A stretch of DNA of 64,000 nt, taken from NCBI GenBank assembly GCA_007922195.1, contig ML682067.1, positions 9,591,007-9,655,006 of the forward strand. Reading direction: 5' to 3'. The notes under the pieces were generated by a model, which made no database searches, was not told the DNA's origin, and was given only the letters and a program-made list of their open reading frames with translations. Position 1 is the stretch's first letter; every line of letters begins with the position of its first letter. The translations under genes and the position numbers were made by a program. The stretch is from Podocnemis expansa (lineage: Eukaryota > Chordata > Testudines > Podocnemididae). This document shows, piece after piece, positions 54,048 through 63,852 of this stretch.

Positions 54048-54310
54048 GGCCTCTTTACAATGGGTTTTTCTGTTATGGTCTTCAGGCAGCCCAGCTGCAC
54101 TTCTCTGGCTTTGGTTCAGGACGCCATAAGTACTTCAGAGCCTCCATTTCCCCATGTGCATATGGGAAAAGGGAAGGTTTTAGCCACTGGCAGAAGCTCA
54201 TAAACCCAGCTCCCAGGCCTTGTCTGCTGCCTTGGTCACTACGCTGTCTAGTTCACCAAGCTAGTGGTCGTCTATCTCAGGAAAATATAGAACTGTGTAG
54301 TTCGTGAGAC

Positions 54311-55314
54311 CATAACTAAGATGATCACACCTGCCGGAACTATTTATTCAGTCCTTTTGCAGTTATGGGCATATAGCATCACAGTGACTTAAACTCAGGT
54401 CACATTTGAGGTTTCCTCTAATACCATAAGGGCTAAAACCATAATTTTAAAAAAGTGGAAAATCTGATTCTGTGGCAGAGTTTTGCACAAAGGGGGTGAA
54501 TTCTTTGGCAAATTGCATGGCCCTGAACTCTTGGAAGTTATATGGCTCTGCTGATAATTTGTTAGATGATGGAGTCAAGATTTTTGTGAATTTGCTCCTA
54601 TTCTTTAATAGGTTGCATACACCTCAGACTATCAGGGAAAAATCACCATATGTGCACAAACCTTGAAAATTCAAAGAACAATGCTAACAATATGCACATA
54701 TGATATGACAATCCATTATCTGCTCACCACATAATTATATCTTTTAGAAACTAATCCTATGCACACAGCTTTCAGAGTCTGAAAGCAAAGAAAAAGCAGA
54801 TACAGTGTAAAACACATGCTATACAACCTATGGTTAAATGAAGAAAAAAAATCAAATGTGAAAATAAAAACATGCTCAATGAGGTGATGATGAACAGCAT
54901 TTTAAAAGTTGGCTAAAGAAAATACGTGCAGTTTACTCCACTATAAGAAGATATTGAAACTGGAGAACTGAAATAGGAGCAAATGAGAAACTCTCTTAAA
55001 GCAAACTTCTCCTGTTTCCATATAATTCAAAGTGATAAAATTCACAATATTTACCTTCTTTTAGTAATATCCCAGAGAAGAGGAAGAGTTCTGTGAAACT
55101 GAAAGAAGGATTTTGCCTTTTGTCTCTTAATAAGGCTTGGGCCTCCAATCCTCCATGCTCTTGTTGGGGAAAAATGTGTAGGGGAGTGAAAAGTCACTAA
55201 TATGCACTCACCATTTTGCACAAAGAGTGGAATTTACCCCATGAAACAGCAGGACACATGGCCCCTCAAACCTGTGGATCTTAGTGTAGTCCCCAGAAGG
55301 AAAGGACTATCCAC
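54311..55314. other. unassigned AT-rich stretch
   Basis: No gene or repeat recognised. Confidence 0.4.
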
Positions 55315-55317
55315 AAA

Positions 55318-56179
55318 GGTTATATCCACACTGGTAAATTAGTCCGGACTGAGGAGGCTTAGTCCAGACTAATTTAGCCCATGGCTACACTAGGCATTCC
55401 TTGGTTCAAACTAAGAAATTTATTAGTTCAAACTAAGGAAAGTTTAGTTCAAACTAGTTAGTACCACGGGCAGTTTGGACTTCCATGCTTAGTTCGAACT
55501 TTGGTTCGAACAAGGTGCAGGCAAGACCTGTACTAAGGCTTAGTTCAAGCTTAAAGGGTATGTCTACACAGCACTTTTATTTCAAAATAACACTGGTTAT
55601 TTTGAAATAAAAGATATTTGGTCCACATGATGTTTTCTTATTTCGAAAGGACGGATCCTGTCCTTTCGAAATAAGAACTGTTGTTTCAAAACAGGTTAAA
55701 CCCCGATTGTTTCCAAATGGCTGTTATTTTGAAATGGTTATTTTGAAATAAGGCCGTTTGGACATGTTGTTTCGAAACAACACTATTGTTTCGAAACAAC
55801 TGCTTCAAAACAACAACATGTCCAAACGGCCTTATTTCAAAATAACCATTTTGAAATAACAGCCGTTTTGATAGCAGGCTTTCCCTTAATTTGAATTAAC
55901 ATTTTTAAAACATTTTGTTAATTCGAATTAACTTATTTCGAAATAAGATTTTTATTTCGAAATAACTCATTTTGAAATCCTTATTTCAAAATAACGATGT
56001 GTATGTAGACATAAAAAAAGTTTGAACTAAGCCATTAGTTCAAACTAGAATGCGTGGTTAGTTCAAACTAAAAAGTTCCCAGTTAGTTCAAACTAACCTG
56101 TGGTTAATTCAGACTAACCCTGAACTTTGTGGTTCTGACTAGCAAGTCCAAACTAATTTGGGCAGGTGTAGACATAGTC
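55318..56179. mobile_element. MITE with AAA TSD (TTAGTTCAAACTAA-type), carrying an inner MITE
   Basis: Starts GGTTATATCCACACTGG and ends GCAGGTGTAGACATAGTC. AAA at 55315-55317 and 56180-56182. Both arms have TTAGTTCAAACTAA units, and the outermost left part has TTAGTCCGGACT variants as in 12717-13126. The centre is replaced by a different MITE (55556-56014). Confidence 0.8.
55556..56014. mobile_element. inner MITE (TTATTTCGAAATAA / TTGTTTCGAAACAA-type)
   Basis: Starts GGGTATGTCTACACAGCAC and ends TGTGTATGTAGACATA, with a degraded last few bases. The arms hold TTATTTCGAAATAA and TTGTTTCGAAACAA units, and the centre is a long inverted repeat (GGCCGTTTGGACATGTTGTT at 55751-55770 against AACAACATGTCCAAACGGCC). 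Inserted near the symmetry centre of the outer element. Confidence 0.82.
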
Positions 56180-56182
56180 AAA

Positions 56183-57178
56183 GGCCGTGTTCACACAGCC
56201 TCCTTATTTCGAAACAACGGAGGTTGTTTCGAAATAAGGTTTCAGCTGTTCACACGACGCATCGTTGTTTCAAAACAAGTTAAACCTAGTCTGTGGGCAA
56301 AACAACGTTGTTTCGCAATGGTTGTTTCGAAACAACGCTGTGCGAACGTGTTGTTTCGAAACAACGGTGGTTTCGAAACGACTTATAGAATCATAGAATC
56401 ATAGGGTTGGAAGGGACCTCATAGGTCATCTAGTCCAACCCCCTGCCAAAGGCAGGACCACTCCTACTAAACCATCCCAGTCATGGTTTTGTCCAGCCGG
56501 GCCTTAAACACCTCCAAAGATGGAGACTCCACCACCTCCCTTGGCAGCTCATTCCAATGCTTCACCACTCGCCTAGTAAAAAACGTTTTTTCTAATATCC
56601 AGCCTTGACCTCCCTAACTGCAACTTGAGACCATTGCTCCTTGTTCTGTCCTCTGTTACCACCGAGAACAGTCGAGCTCCATCTTCCTTAGAGCATCCCT
56701 TCAAGTAGTTGAAGGTTGCTATCAAATCCCCCCTCAATCTTCTCTTCTGCAGACTAAATAAGCTTAATGCTTTCAGTCTTTCCTCATAGGGCTTGTGCTC
56801 CAGCCCTTTAATCATTTTGGTTGCCCTCCTCTGAACTCTCTCTAGCATGTCCCTGTCCTTTTTGTAGTGGGGAGCCCAAAACTAAACACAGTATTCTAGA
56901 TGTGGCCTCACCAGTGCAGAATAGAGGGGAATGATCACATCCCTTGATCTGCTGGTAATACTTACAACCGTCATCTGAACATGTTGTTTCGAAACGACGG
57001 TGAGTCGTTTCGAAATAACTGTTGTCCGGAATTGCTATTTCGATTCCGTCTTTTCTCCTTATTTTGAAGTGACTTTTTTGCTAATTCAAAATAAGTCACT
57101 TCGAAATAAGGCATTATTTCGATACAAGTTGTTTCAGAACAACCGTATCGAAATAACCCCCTGTGTGTGAACACAGCC
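56183..57178. mobile_element. MITE with AAA TSD (TTGTTTCGAAACAA-type), carrying CR1
   Basis: Starts GGCCGTGTTCACACAGCC and ends GTGTGTGAACACAGCC, a 15-bp near-perfect TIR, with AAA at 56180-56182 and 57179-57181. The arms are TTGTTTCGAAACAA arrays. Interrupted by the CR1 at 56385-56968. It shares its left target triplet with the preceding element. Confidence 0.9.
56385..56968 (-). mobile_element. CR1 LINE 3' end with RT C-terminus
   Basis: Minus-strand CR1 whose tail reads ATAGAATCATAGAATCAT on plus (CR1 octamer repeat), followed by GGGTTGGAAGGGACCTC. Frame 56848-56573 encodes [20 protein letters not shown] then [20 protein letters not shown] and [10 protein letters not shown], the canonical CR1 RT C-terminus. 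It is better preserved than the other CR1 copies here, hence younger, consistent with its insertion in a MITE. 5'-truncated. Confidence 0.96.
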
Positions 57179-57181
57179 AAA

Positions 57182-58135
57182 GAGGCTCTTTGCCTCTACA
57201 TAACTACCTTCCCATCCCAGTACCCACAGTAGTACAAAGCCACCTAACTTCCTCGCTCCTCTTGAATATATGGTTCCTACAATAATTTTCTATGCTGCTG
57301 GGCCACTCTATACTGCCCCAGAGCCCTCTTGAAGTGTGTAAGTGGCAGTTTTAGAAATGGAGGAGGAAAGGACAGGAAAGAGTGCAGCATGACACCCATA
57401 ACAATATAAGCTCACACTCAAGGACTTCACAAGAGCAGAGGAACATGCTGTTGAGCTGGCATTTTCTCATCTCTTGTCCTTGAGCATGAATTCTGGGTTT
57501 AAGGTCGCCTCTTCTCAGAGCATTGGAGGGGTGTGTGGAATTTGGTCACAAAGAATACTGTGGAAATCAGATGCCTGATAAACATAGAAGTAGTATTAGC
57601 AGATTGTCTGAAAAGACAATAAAGTGACTCTCTGAGATTAATTGACTCTAAAAATAAGGACAATGAAAACAATCATATTTAGTGAAAAGCGTATGTCAAA
57701 ATATAGGGTTTTTTTAAATTGATAGCAATTAATCTATAAACACAGTGACGGTACAAACTTAATAAAATCCAGAGTCCCAAAAATGTGGTGAGAATGAAGT
57801 GTTAAAATCAGTCAAGCAAAAACAGCAGAAACATTGAGAACAAGATTAAAAAAACATTAAATCATGAAGACAATATGGAAGCAAGGGTTCACACAAAGCA
57901 TTTTCCTTAGTTTGAATAATTTTTTATGGAATACAGTTTTGACCATAATCGAATCTTCTGCATCTGGAAGCAGAACTTTGAGGTTTTTATTTAAAAAAGA
58001 AGAAAAGTTGCAGAAAAGAACCAGTTCTCACCAGGGCTCACTGGAGGGGCATTCAGAAATGCTAAGTTCATGAGGGCCTGTGTATCTGGTCCTGGTGTTG
58101 TCTCCTGTCTCACAACTACGCTGGAAGCAGCACAG
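57182..58135. other. unassigned stretch
   Basis: No gene or repeat recognised. Confidence 0.4.
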
Positions 58136-58139
58136 GTCT

Positions 58140-58350
58140 TTTTGGACTCATTAGCCACTGTTGGCACTCAGGAGATGTGAGTTCTGTTTCCACCTCTGCT
58201 ACTGGGTTAAATTAGACAAGTTACTTCCCCACCGTTTGCCTCATTTTTCCTGATTTGTAAAATGGGAATAATGATCAAAACCTCCTTGATAAAGTACTTT
58301 GAGATCTCTGGATAAAAAAATGCTATATAAGTTAAGCTTTATTATTTTTC
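58140..58350 (+). mobile_element. MIR-like (CORE) SINE
   Basis: GTTCTGTTTCCACCTCTGCT, AGACAAGTTACTTCCCC and CATTTTTCCTGATTTGTAAA, then ATGGGAATAATGAT, followed by TACTTTGAGATCTCTGGAT and GCTATATAAG. These are the MIR core and its L2-like 3' end in the correct order. Some 200 bp remain. The tRNA head is mostly lost. Confidence 0.85.
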
Positions 58351-58989
58351 TTTGTTCTTTGTTCACACAGTGCCCTCCTCCTGCTGCCTTGATGCCAGGT
58401 TCTACCATAATACAAAAAAGAAATAACAACAGTGGAAGGAGCCCTGGTCATCTTGTCAGACCTCCTGAATACCAACAAGCCATAAAATTTCACTACTGAG
58501 TTTGGTTGTCAGAACATTAGGCCTATTCTTCACTTTTTACCTTTGTTTTAATAGTCTTAAGAACAAAAGTTCTATAAGTTGGTGTGAAGAAATTATTCCT
58601 TCGTTCTGAAGCTTGTACTGTCTATGCAGTATTGATGTGTGTGAGAGCAGCATGTCACATGTCAAACTGTCTGCTTTTCTCAACGTATTTGGAAGTGGGG
58701 CTGTGTGTTTTGATACACAGCAAGGAAAATAGTTCTGTGTAAATGTATCCTCCTTTCTTTTCTTCTTTTTCCAGCTGGTCAGTGTAATCTACCTCTTCCT
58801 TCCCCTTTCTGTTTCTCAGCACAACTAGGACCAATACAAAGCTTTGCACTTTTGGGAAGAACCAACTCCAGTCATTTTGAACATGAGCATAAAGAAGTTG
58901 GAGACCTTCTCAGCCCTGTGCTGGAGGCATTAGTGCCATGATAGTGCCTTGATTAAAAAAAATCCACTCCACTTGGGTACCAAAGAGAC
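58351..58989. other. unassigned stretch
   Basis: No gene or repeat recognised. Confidence 0.4.
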
Positions 58990-58992
58990 TTA

Positions 58993-59254
58993 GGGCAGGT
59001 CTTCAATGATGCCACCATCAGATTGATCTTCCAAATCAATTTATTGGGTCTGTGAAGACCCACTTAGCAAATCAGGAAGCCAACCCAGAAAAAGAAGTAG
59101 CACTGAATCTAAGAGAAGGCATTTCCTTTTCACTCAGTGCATTGAAGACACCATGGTAAGTAGGTGGTAGGAGGGAGATATGCAATGTATTTTAAGTACT
59201 TTGCATATCTCCCTTTAACTACAGCCAAAATCCTATCATGATGTAGACCAGCCC
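58993..59254. mobile_element. MITE with TTA TSD (AGATTGAT-type)
   Basis: A 262-bp element, starting GGGCAGGTCTTCAATGATG and ending ATCATGATGTAGACCAGCCC, with TTA on both sides (58990-58992 and 59255-59257). Related to 11776-12086 through ATCAGATTGATC, GTGAAGACCCACT and GCATTTCCT blocks. Non-coding. Confidence 0.85.
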
Positions 59255-59425
59255 TTAGTCCCAAAAGCCTAGAAGGACTGAAAGGAGACCTGGACCAGTA
59301 GAGACATGGCAGTCCAGTTAAGAAGACTTTCTTGCTTTCTCTAGAGCACAGCTGAGTGAGCCTGGAATGGCAGAAGAGCTCCTCAGTGCTACCTCAGCAA
59401 ACTGGATCCTTTGCTTAAACACTAA

Positions 59426-59943
59426 GGATATGTCTACACTTACACTTTAAATTGAAATAATGATTATTTTAATTTAAAAGTAGTGCATGTCTACACTAGC
59501 TTTCCTTATTTCAAAATGAGGCGATCCTTCATTTCAAAATAAAGAACAGTCATTTTGAAATAATAAAACCTCGCTTTATATTGAAATGATGGTTAAATCA
59601 AACTTATTATTTTGAAATAACACAGTGTAGCTGTGTTATTTCAATTTAACTGTTATCTTGATTTAACATTTTTTTGTCCTTCTCCCTCTCAGAGTGCCTT
59701 CCTCTTTCTATATATTGGGTGGGGACATGGCCCTTCTCGGGGCCATCTTGCTGCACCTCCCATGGTGCCTCTCTCCTAAATTTGAACTAGCAAGTCCTGT
59801 CCATGAACATACTAGTTCAATTTGGGTTTCTAGTGGGGACATGTTAAATCGATTTAACTTAAATTAATTTATTGATTTTTATTTTGATTTAATTAGATCA
59901 ATTTAAGTTAAATTGATTTAACTATCTAAGTGTAAACATAGCC
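59426..59943. mobile_element. MITE A of a back-to-back pair (TTAAATTGATTTAA-type)
   Basis: A 518-bp element, starting GGATATGTCTACACTTACAC and ending AAGTGTAAACATAGCC. TAA at 59423-59425 and 59944-59946. The arms combine TTATTTCAAAATAA and TTAAATCGATTTAA units. The core has CATGGCCCTTCTCG and CTCCCATGGTGCC, shared with 1076-1590. Confidence 0.92.
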
Positions 59944-59946
59944 TAA

Positions 59947-60366
59947 GGTTATGTCTACACTAGGAAAAGTTAGTTCAAATTTGTTAATTTGAACTAATAA
60001 GTTCGAGGTTAGTTTGAACTAAACTCAAAGTTATTAGTTCAAATTAGCAACGTTGACTGGTTTGAACTAGCGTCAGTTCGAATTAGTCCACTTTGTTAAT
60101 TCAAACTAACTGCTCTTAATTCAAACTTACTAAGTTCGAACTAAGGGTTAGTCCTTGTCTATGTCATTCTTAGTTCGAACTAACACTCAAACTAAGGGCT
60201 TAGTTCAACCTAATGACAGGTCTTACTAGTTCAAACTAAACTTTAATTGGTTCAGATTAAGGAATTCCTTAATTTGAACTGATGAAAGCCTAGTGTAGAC
60301 AGGAACTAAGTTAGTTCAAATTAAGCCTCTTTAATTCAAACTAACTTTGCAAGTGTGGATATACCC
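59947..60366. mobile_element. MITE B of a back-to-back pair (TTAGTTCAAACTAA-type)
   Basis: A 420-bp element, starting GGTTATGTCTACACTAGG and ending AAGTGTGGATATACCC, with TAA at 59944-59946 (shared with MITE A) and 60367-60369. The arms are TTAGTTCGAACTAA arrays. Confidence 0.92.
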
Positions 60367-60369
60367 TAA

Positions 60370-60835
60370 AGGTGCAGACAACTAACTTTTGTGTTTGTTT
60401 ATCATTAACTATTTAAACCCAACGCTAATCTCAAGGGACAAGGGTGGGTAGCCTATCCTTTTCTTTTAAAAAAAAAAAAAAAAAAGAACCAAAAATTCTT
60501 TGCCTGCTTATTTCATAAAAGCACTGTTTTAAATATAATTAAACAGGAAAGAAGGAATTTTGCTACCACCAGTACCACTTTTCCGCCTCAATATACTGAC
60601 CTCTTCAAAGTGTTAGCTACTGTAACAAAACTGCCAGGGTTGACACACAGACCAGCTTCAAGGCCACTTTTTGGCTAATTATCTTGCCAGAAAAAACAAA
60701 AAGAAGAAGGAACCTAAAAACTCTTCTCTCAGGACCACCAAGTACTTTAGAGATAAACTGCAAGATGAGTATTGCACAGAGAACTTGGAAAGAGCTCTGA
60801 AGAAAATTTTCTTCCTCCTGATTCTCATAGTCTAT
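60370..60835. other. unassigned stretch with an A18 run
   Basis: An adenine run at 60468-60485 is not linked to a recognisable retroelement. Nothing else identified. Confidence 0.4.
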
Positions 60836-61165
60836 GGCTATGTCCACACATACATCATTATTTCGAAATAACCCATTTTGAAATGAATTATTTCAAAATA
60901 AAGTCCTTATTTTGAAATAAGTTAATTCGAATTAACAGTTTGTTAATTTGAATTAAGGGAAAGCCTGCTTTCAAAATAGCTGTTGTTTCGAAATTGTTAT
61001 TTTGAAACGAGGCCGTTTGGACATGTTGTTTCAAAACAGTTGTTTCAAAACAATGGTGTTGTTTTGAAACAACATGTCGAAACGCCATTGTTTCGAAACA
61101 ACCATTTTGAAACAACAGCTATTTCGATTAGATGCGAGGTTTAACAGTTTCGAAATAACGGTGCG
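60836..61165. mobile_element. MITE left part (TTATTTCGAAATAA / TTGTTTCGAAACAA-type)
   Basis: Starts GGCTATGTCCACACATACAT. Contains TTATTTCGAAATAA units and GAGGCCGTTTGGACATGTTG with its inverted partner, as in 55556-56014. The matching right end is not visible before 61260. Confidence 0.7.
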
Positions 61166-61259
61166 TCAGGAGGCTATTTAACATTCCTCAGATTTAAACC
61201 TTTGACACATTTGTTTGTTTTCTTTACGACAGCATAAGGTACTGGATCTCTTTTTCTTA

Positions 61260-61620
61260 GGGTGTGTTCACACAGCAGTCTTATTTCGAAACAACAGAGG
61301 TTGTTTCGAAATAAGAAAGGCCATGTTCACACAACGCACTGTTGTTTTGAAACAACTTAAACCCCATGTGGGGACGAAACAACATTGTTTTGAAATGATT
61401 GTTTCGAAACAATGCCGTCCGAACATGTTGTTTTGAAACAACGGTGACTCGTTTCGAAATAACTGTTGTCTGAACATGCTATTTCACTTTGAGCTTTTTT
61501 CCTTAATTCAAATTAACAAATTGTTAATTCGAATTAACTTATTTTGAAATAAGGCGTTATTTTGATACAACTTGTATCGAAACAACTTGTATCGAAATAA
61601 CCTCGTGTGTGAATGTAGCC
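61260..61620. mobile_element. MITE with TTA TSD (TTGTTTCGAAACAA-type)
   Basis: A 361-bp element, starting GGGTGTGTTCACACAGCAG and ending TCGTGTGTGAATGTAGCC, with TTA at 61257-61259 and 61621-61623. Same family as 56183-57178 (shared TGTTCACAC ends and GTTTCGAAACAA arrays), but without the CR1. Confidence 0.9.
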
Positions 61621-61623
61621 TTA

Positions 61624-62028
61624 GATAGTGACATTTTCGCAGTACTAACTGTAGGTCTTCAGGATTGTCACTCATAAAGTTCAAAAAGAAAAAATTATGT
61701 AGAACCTTAAGGTTTCATCACTGCAGTTTGCATATGAAGAACAACCACGTTCCCTGGAAGCCCCTTAAACAAATTTTCTAAGGATCATTTACAGAGTGTA
61801 CTTTAAAAATACACACACATTATTAGTGCAAAAATGGTAAGAGTACATTTTTGGGTATTTGGGGCCAGCTTCTTAGCTGATATAAATTGACTTATATACA
61901 CTATTGATTTAAATTGTTCTTGTGCATTCATACCATTTAGATTTAATGGAATGAAGCCTTTTTAAAAAATTGGCACCACATTAGTTATCTTGCTGTCACC
62001 TGGTACAGAAGCTGACTTAAATTATAGT
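61624..62028. other. unassigned stretch
   Basis: No feature recognised. Confidence 0.4.
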
Positions 62029-63026
62029 TCCAAAGGGGCAGCCGCAATGTTCCCTCTAAGCTGCACAGCCATATGGCCGCACAGCGCCCGGTGCTGCCTG
62101 GCGCAGGGAACGCTGCTGACCTCACACGGCCGGCAGCTGCAGTCCCTGCCTGGAAAGTGACTCTGAGCTGGGAGTTTTTAAAACGCCCATTCAGATTAAG
62201 CTCTCACTGAGCATGAGCAGACTCTGCACATGCTCACTGAGAGCTCCTCCAGCCAGAGGAGCAGCAGGGGGCCAGGCCATGCCACTCTGGCGGCCAGGTA
62301 AGGGGACCCTAATCGCCCCCCCTTGCAACTCCTGGGAGGAGGATGGGGGGATGGGGGCCATCAGGGCTGGAGGCTGCTCCACCCACCTGCCCACTAGGCC
62401 TCACCACAGCAGGGCAGAGCAGCCAGCCCAGCTCTACCCCTAGCCGGCCGTGCTTCCCTGGGGGGCAGAGGGGACCGGTGCTGAGCTCCAGCGTGTAGGG
62501 GAAGGGCCCTGGAGTGGCCCGCTCCCAAAAAGTTTGGGCCGCTTCACCCCCGGCCCCCCCAGGCCATGGATCAGACTTATTCAGGCTGGGGGGGGAGGGA
62601 TAAAGCACCCCAAACTCTTCAGGAGCGGGCCACTCCAGGGCCCCGACACCGCACGCCAGAGCTCAGCACTGGCCCCTCCACCCCCGGGGGAGGCGCAGTC
62701 AGCTGGGGGTAGGCTGGGATGGCTGCTCCGCCCCCACTGCCAGGAGGTCAGGCAGGCAGCAGAGCTTGAGCAGGGGGGCAGGATTGGGTCCATGGGGGAG
62801 GCAACATATGTCACTCAGCTGCATTGGGCTCTTAAAGGGAACATTGGGCGACTGTATTAGTCTAGTCTTAGCACTTAAAGACTAACAAATTTATTTATTG
62901 CTTGAGCTTTCGTGAGAGAAAATCCCACTTCTTCAAAGCATCTGACAAAGTAGGATTTTCTCCCACAAAAGCTTATGCAATAAATAAATTTGTTAGTCTT
63001 TAAGTGCCACAGGACTCCTCGTTTGT
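62029..63026. mobile_element. Penelope-like terminal fold-back split by a hAT-like element
   Basis: Left scrap GTTCCAAAGGGGCAGCCG (62028-62044), then the insertion, then ACTGTATTAGTCTAGTC, ACTTAAAGACTAACAAATTT and GAGCTTTCGTGAGAGAAAAT. The mirror arm follows (TAGGATTTTCTCCCAC, AATAAATTTGTTAGTC and GTGCCACAGGACTCCTC). The PLE pair is therefore ~195 bp with an 802-bp insert only 16 bp from its left end. Confidence 0.85.
62045..62846. mobile_element. hAT-like element (CAATGTTCCC termini)
   Basis: An 802-bp element, starting CAATGTTCCCTCTAAGCTG and ending CTCTTAAAGGGAACATTG. The flanks GGCAGCCG (62037-62044) and GGCGACTG (62847-62854) both align to the PLE text 'GGTAGCCG', so they are a decayed 8-bp duplication. 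GC-rich and non-coding. It contains an internal inverted pair of ~45 bp around GGAGTGGCCCGCTCC (near 62510) and GGAGCGGGCCACTCC (near 62622). Confidence 0.85.
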
Positions 63027-63039
63027 TTTAAATGACAGG

Positions 63040-63371
63040 TTACATACCATAGTTAGTAGCTCTTCAATTCCAGTATTTCAGAACTCTGGGATGAATACCA
63101 TCTGATCCTGGTGATTTATTACAGCTAAATTTATCATTTTTTTTCTAAACCTCCTCTAATGACACCTCAGTCGGTGACAGTTCCTCATAGTTGTCACCTA
63201 AAAAGAATGTCTCAGAGGTTTAAGAATCTCCCTTGCATCCTCAGCTGTGAAGATGGATGCAAAAAAATCATCTAGTTCCTCTGCAATAGCCTTATCTTCC
63301 TTGTGTGCTCCTTCAGCATCTTGGTCTTTGAGTGACCCCACTGGTTGTTTAGCAGGCTTCCTGCTTCTGAT
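63040..63371 (-). mobile_element. CR1/L3-type LINE, RT N-terminal fragment
   Basis: Minus-strand translation from 63371 gives SRKPAKQPVGSLKDQDAEGA then HKEDKAIAEELDDFFASIFT and AEDARGIL. After a shift come VT..RF-type text and NKSPGSDGIHPRVLK. This is the linker-to-RT entry of CR1-clade LINEs (…FF.S.F…, then the KSPGPDGIHPRVLKEL finger motif). The fragment ends at the GC-rich insert at about 63372. Confidence 0.88.
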
Positions 63372-63852
63372 GCAGGACCACCCCTAAGTGGGTACGGGAC
63401 CTGGGGCCAATCAGCTTGTGGGGGTCCCCCACACTGGGGATCCAAGGGGACTGGCCCAGAGGCCATACCCCACACTCGCACCCCTCACCTAAACCAGCCA
63501 TTCTGCCCCTATGGGCGGAGCAGTCCAGTTCATACGTCGGGCTCGACTTCCCTGCCCTGCCTCTGGGCTGGCCCTCCCCACCCCTAGGGCAGAACAACTG
63601 GCCCAGGGGAGGGGTGGGAGAGCAGAGCCTGGCCTCTGGGCCAACCACCCCACTCCTGGGATGGATGTTCCACCCTGGGGGTGGGGAAATTCAGCCCAGA
63701 GTGTAGGCCGGGTTCCACGCTCCTGTCCCTCCCCACTGCCTTCGGGTCTGCAGCGCAGCCATGGGGCGGGACACCAGTGCAGCCCCCATGCTACCCTGCT
63801 TTCAGTACAGGGCCCACAGAACTGTGAGGCCCAGGGCAATTGCCCCCTTGCA
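63372..63852. mobile_element. GC-rich hAT-like insert (tentative)
   Basis: A ~480-bp GC-rich block (GGCCAGAGGCCATACCCC, CCTGGCCTCTGGGCC) like those at 15569, 26515 and 45197. Flanking CTTCTGAT (63364-63371) and ATTTTGAT (63853-63860) agree at 6 of 8 positions, a possible target duplication. Termini are not clear. Overlapping frames up to 167 residues on both strands are artefacts. Confidence 0.45.

Larger units (their letters stand above)
52965..54310 (-). mobile_element. retroelement promoter, leader and proline-rich ORF remnant (family unknown)
   Basis: A GC-rich block in AT-rich surroundings, read on the minus strand. It has a promoter-like region (54047-53956), an ATG at 53911 and a proline-rich coding stretch to 53384. 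A long leader-like tail follows (53380-52965) with TGACCCAACTTCTAGC and GACTGTACGCCCACC text. I recall similar text in turtle repetitive sequence but cannot name the family. An LTR with an embedded ORF or the 5' part of a retrotransposon would both fit. No RT, protease or zinc finger is visible. Confidence 0.4.

Noticed and set aside
60468..60485. Poly-A tail of a LINE or processed pseudogene
   Set aside because: No retroelement or exon similarity precedes the A-run and no TSD could be seen.
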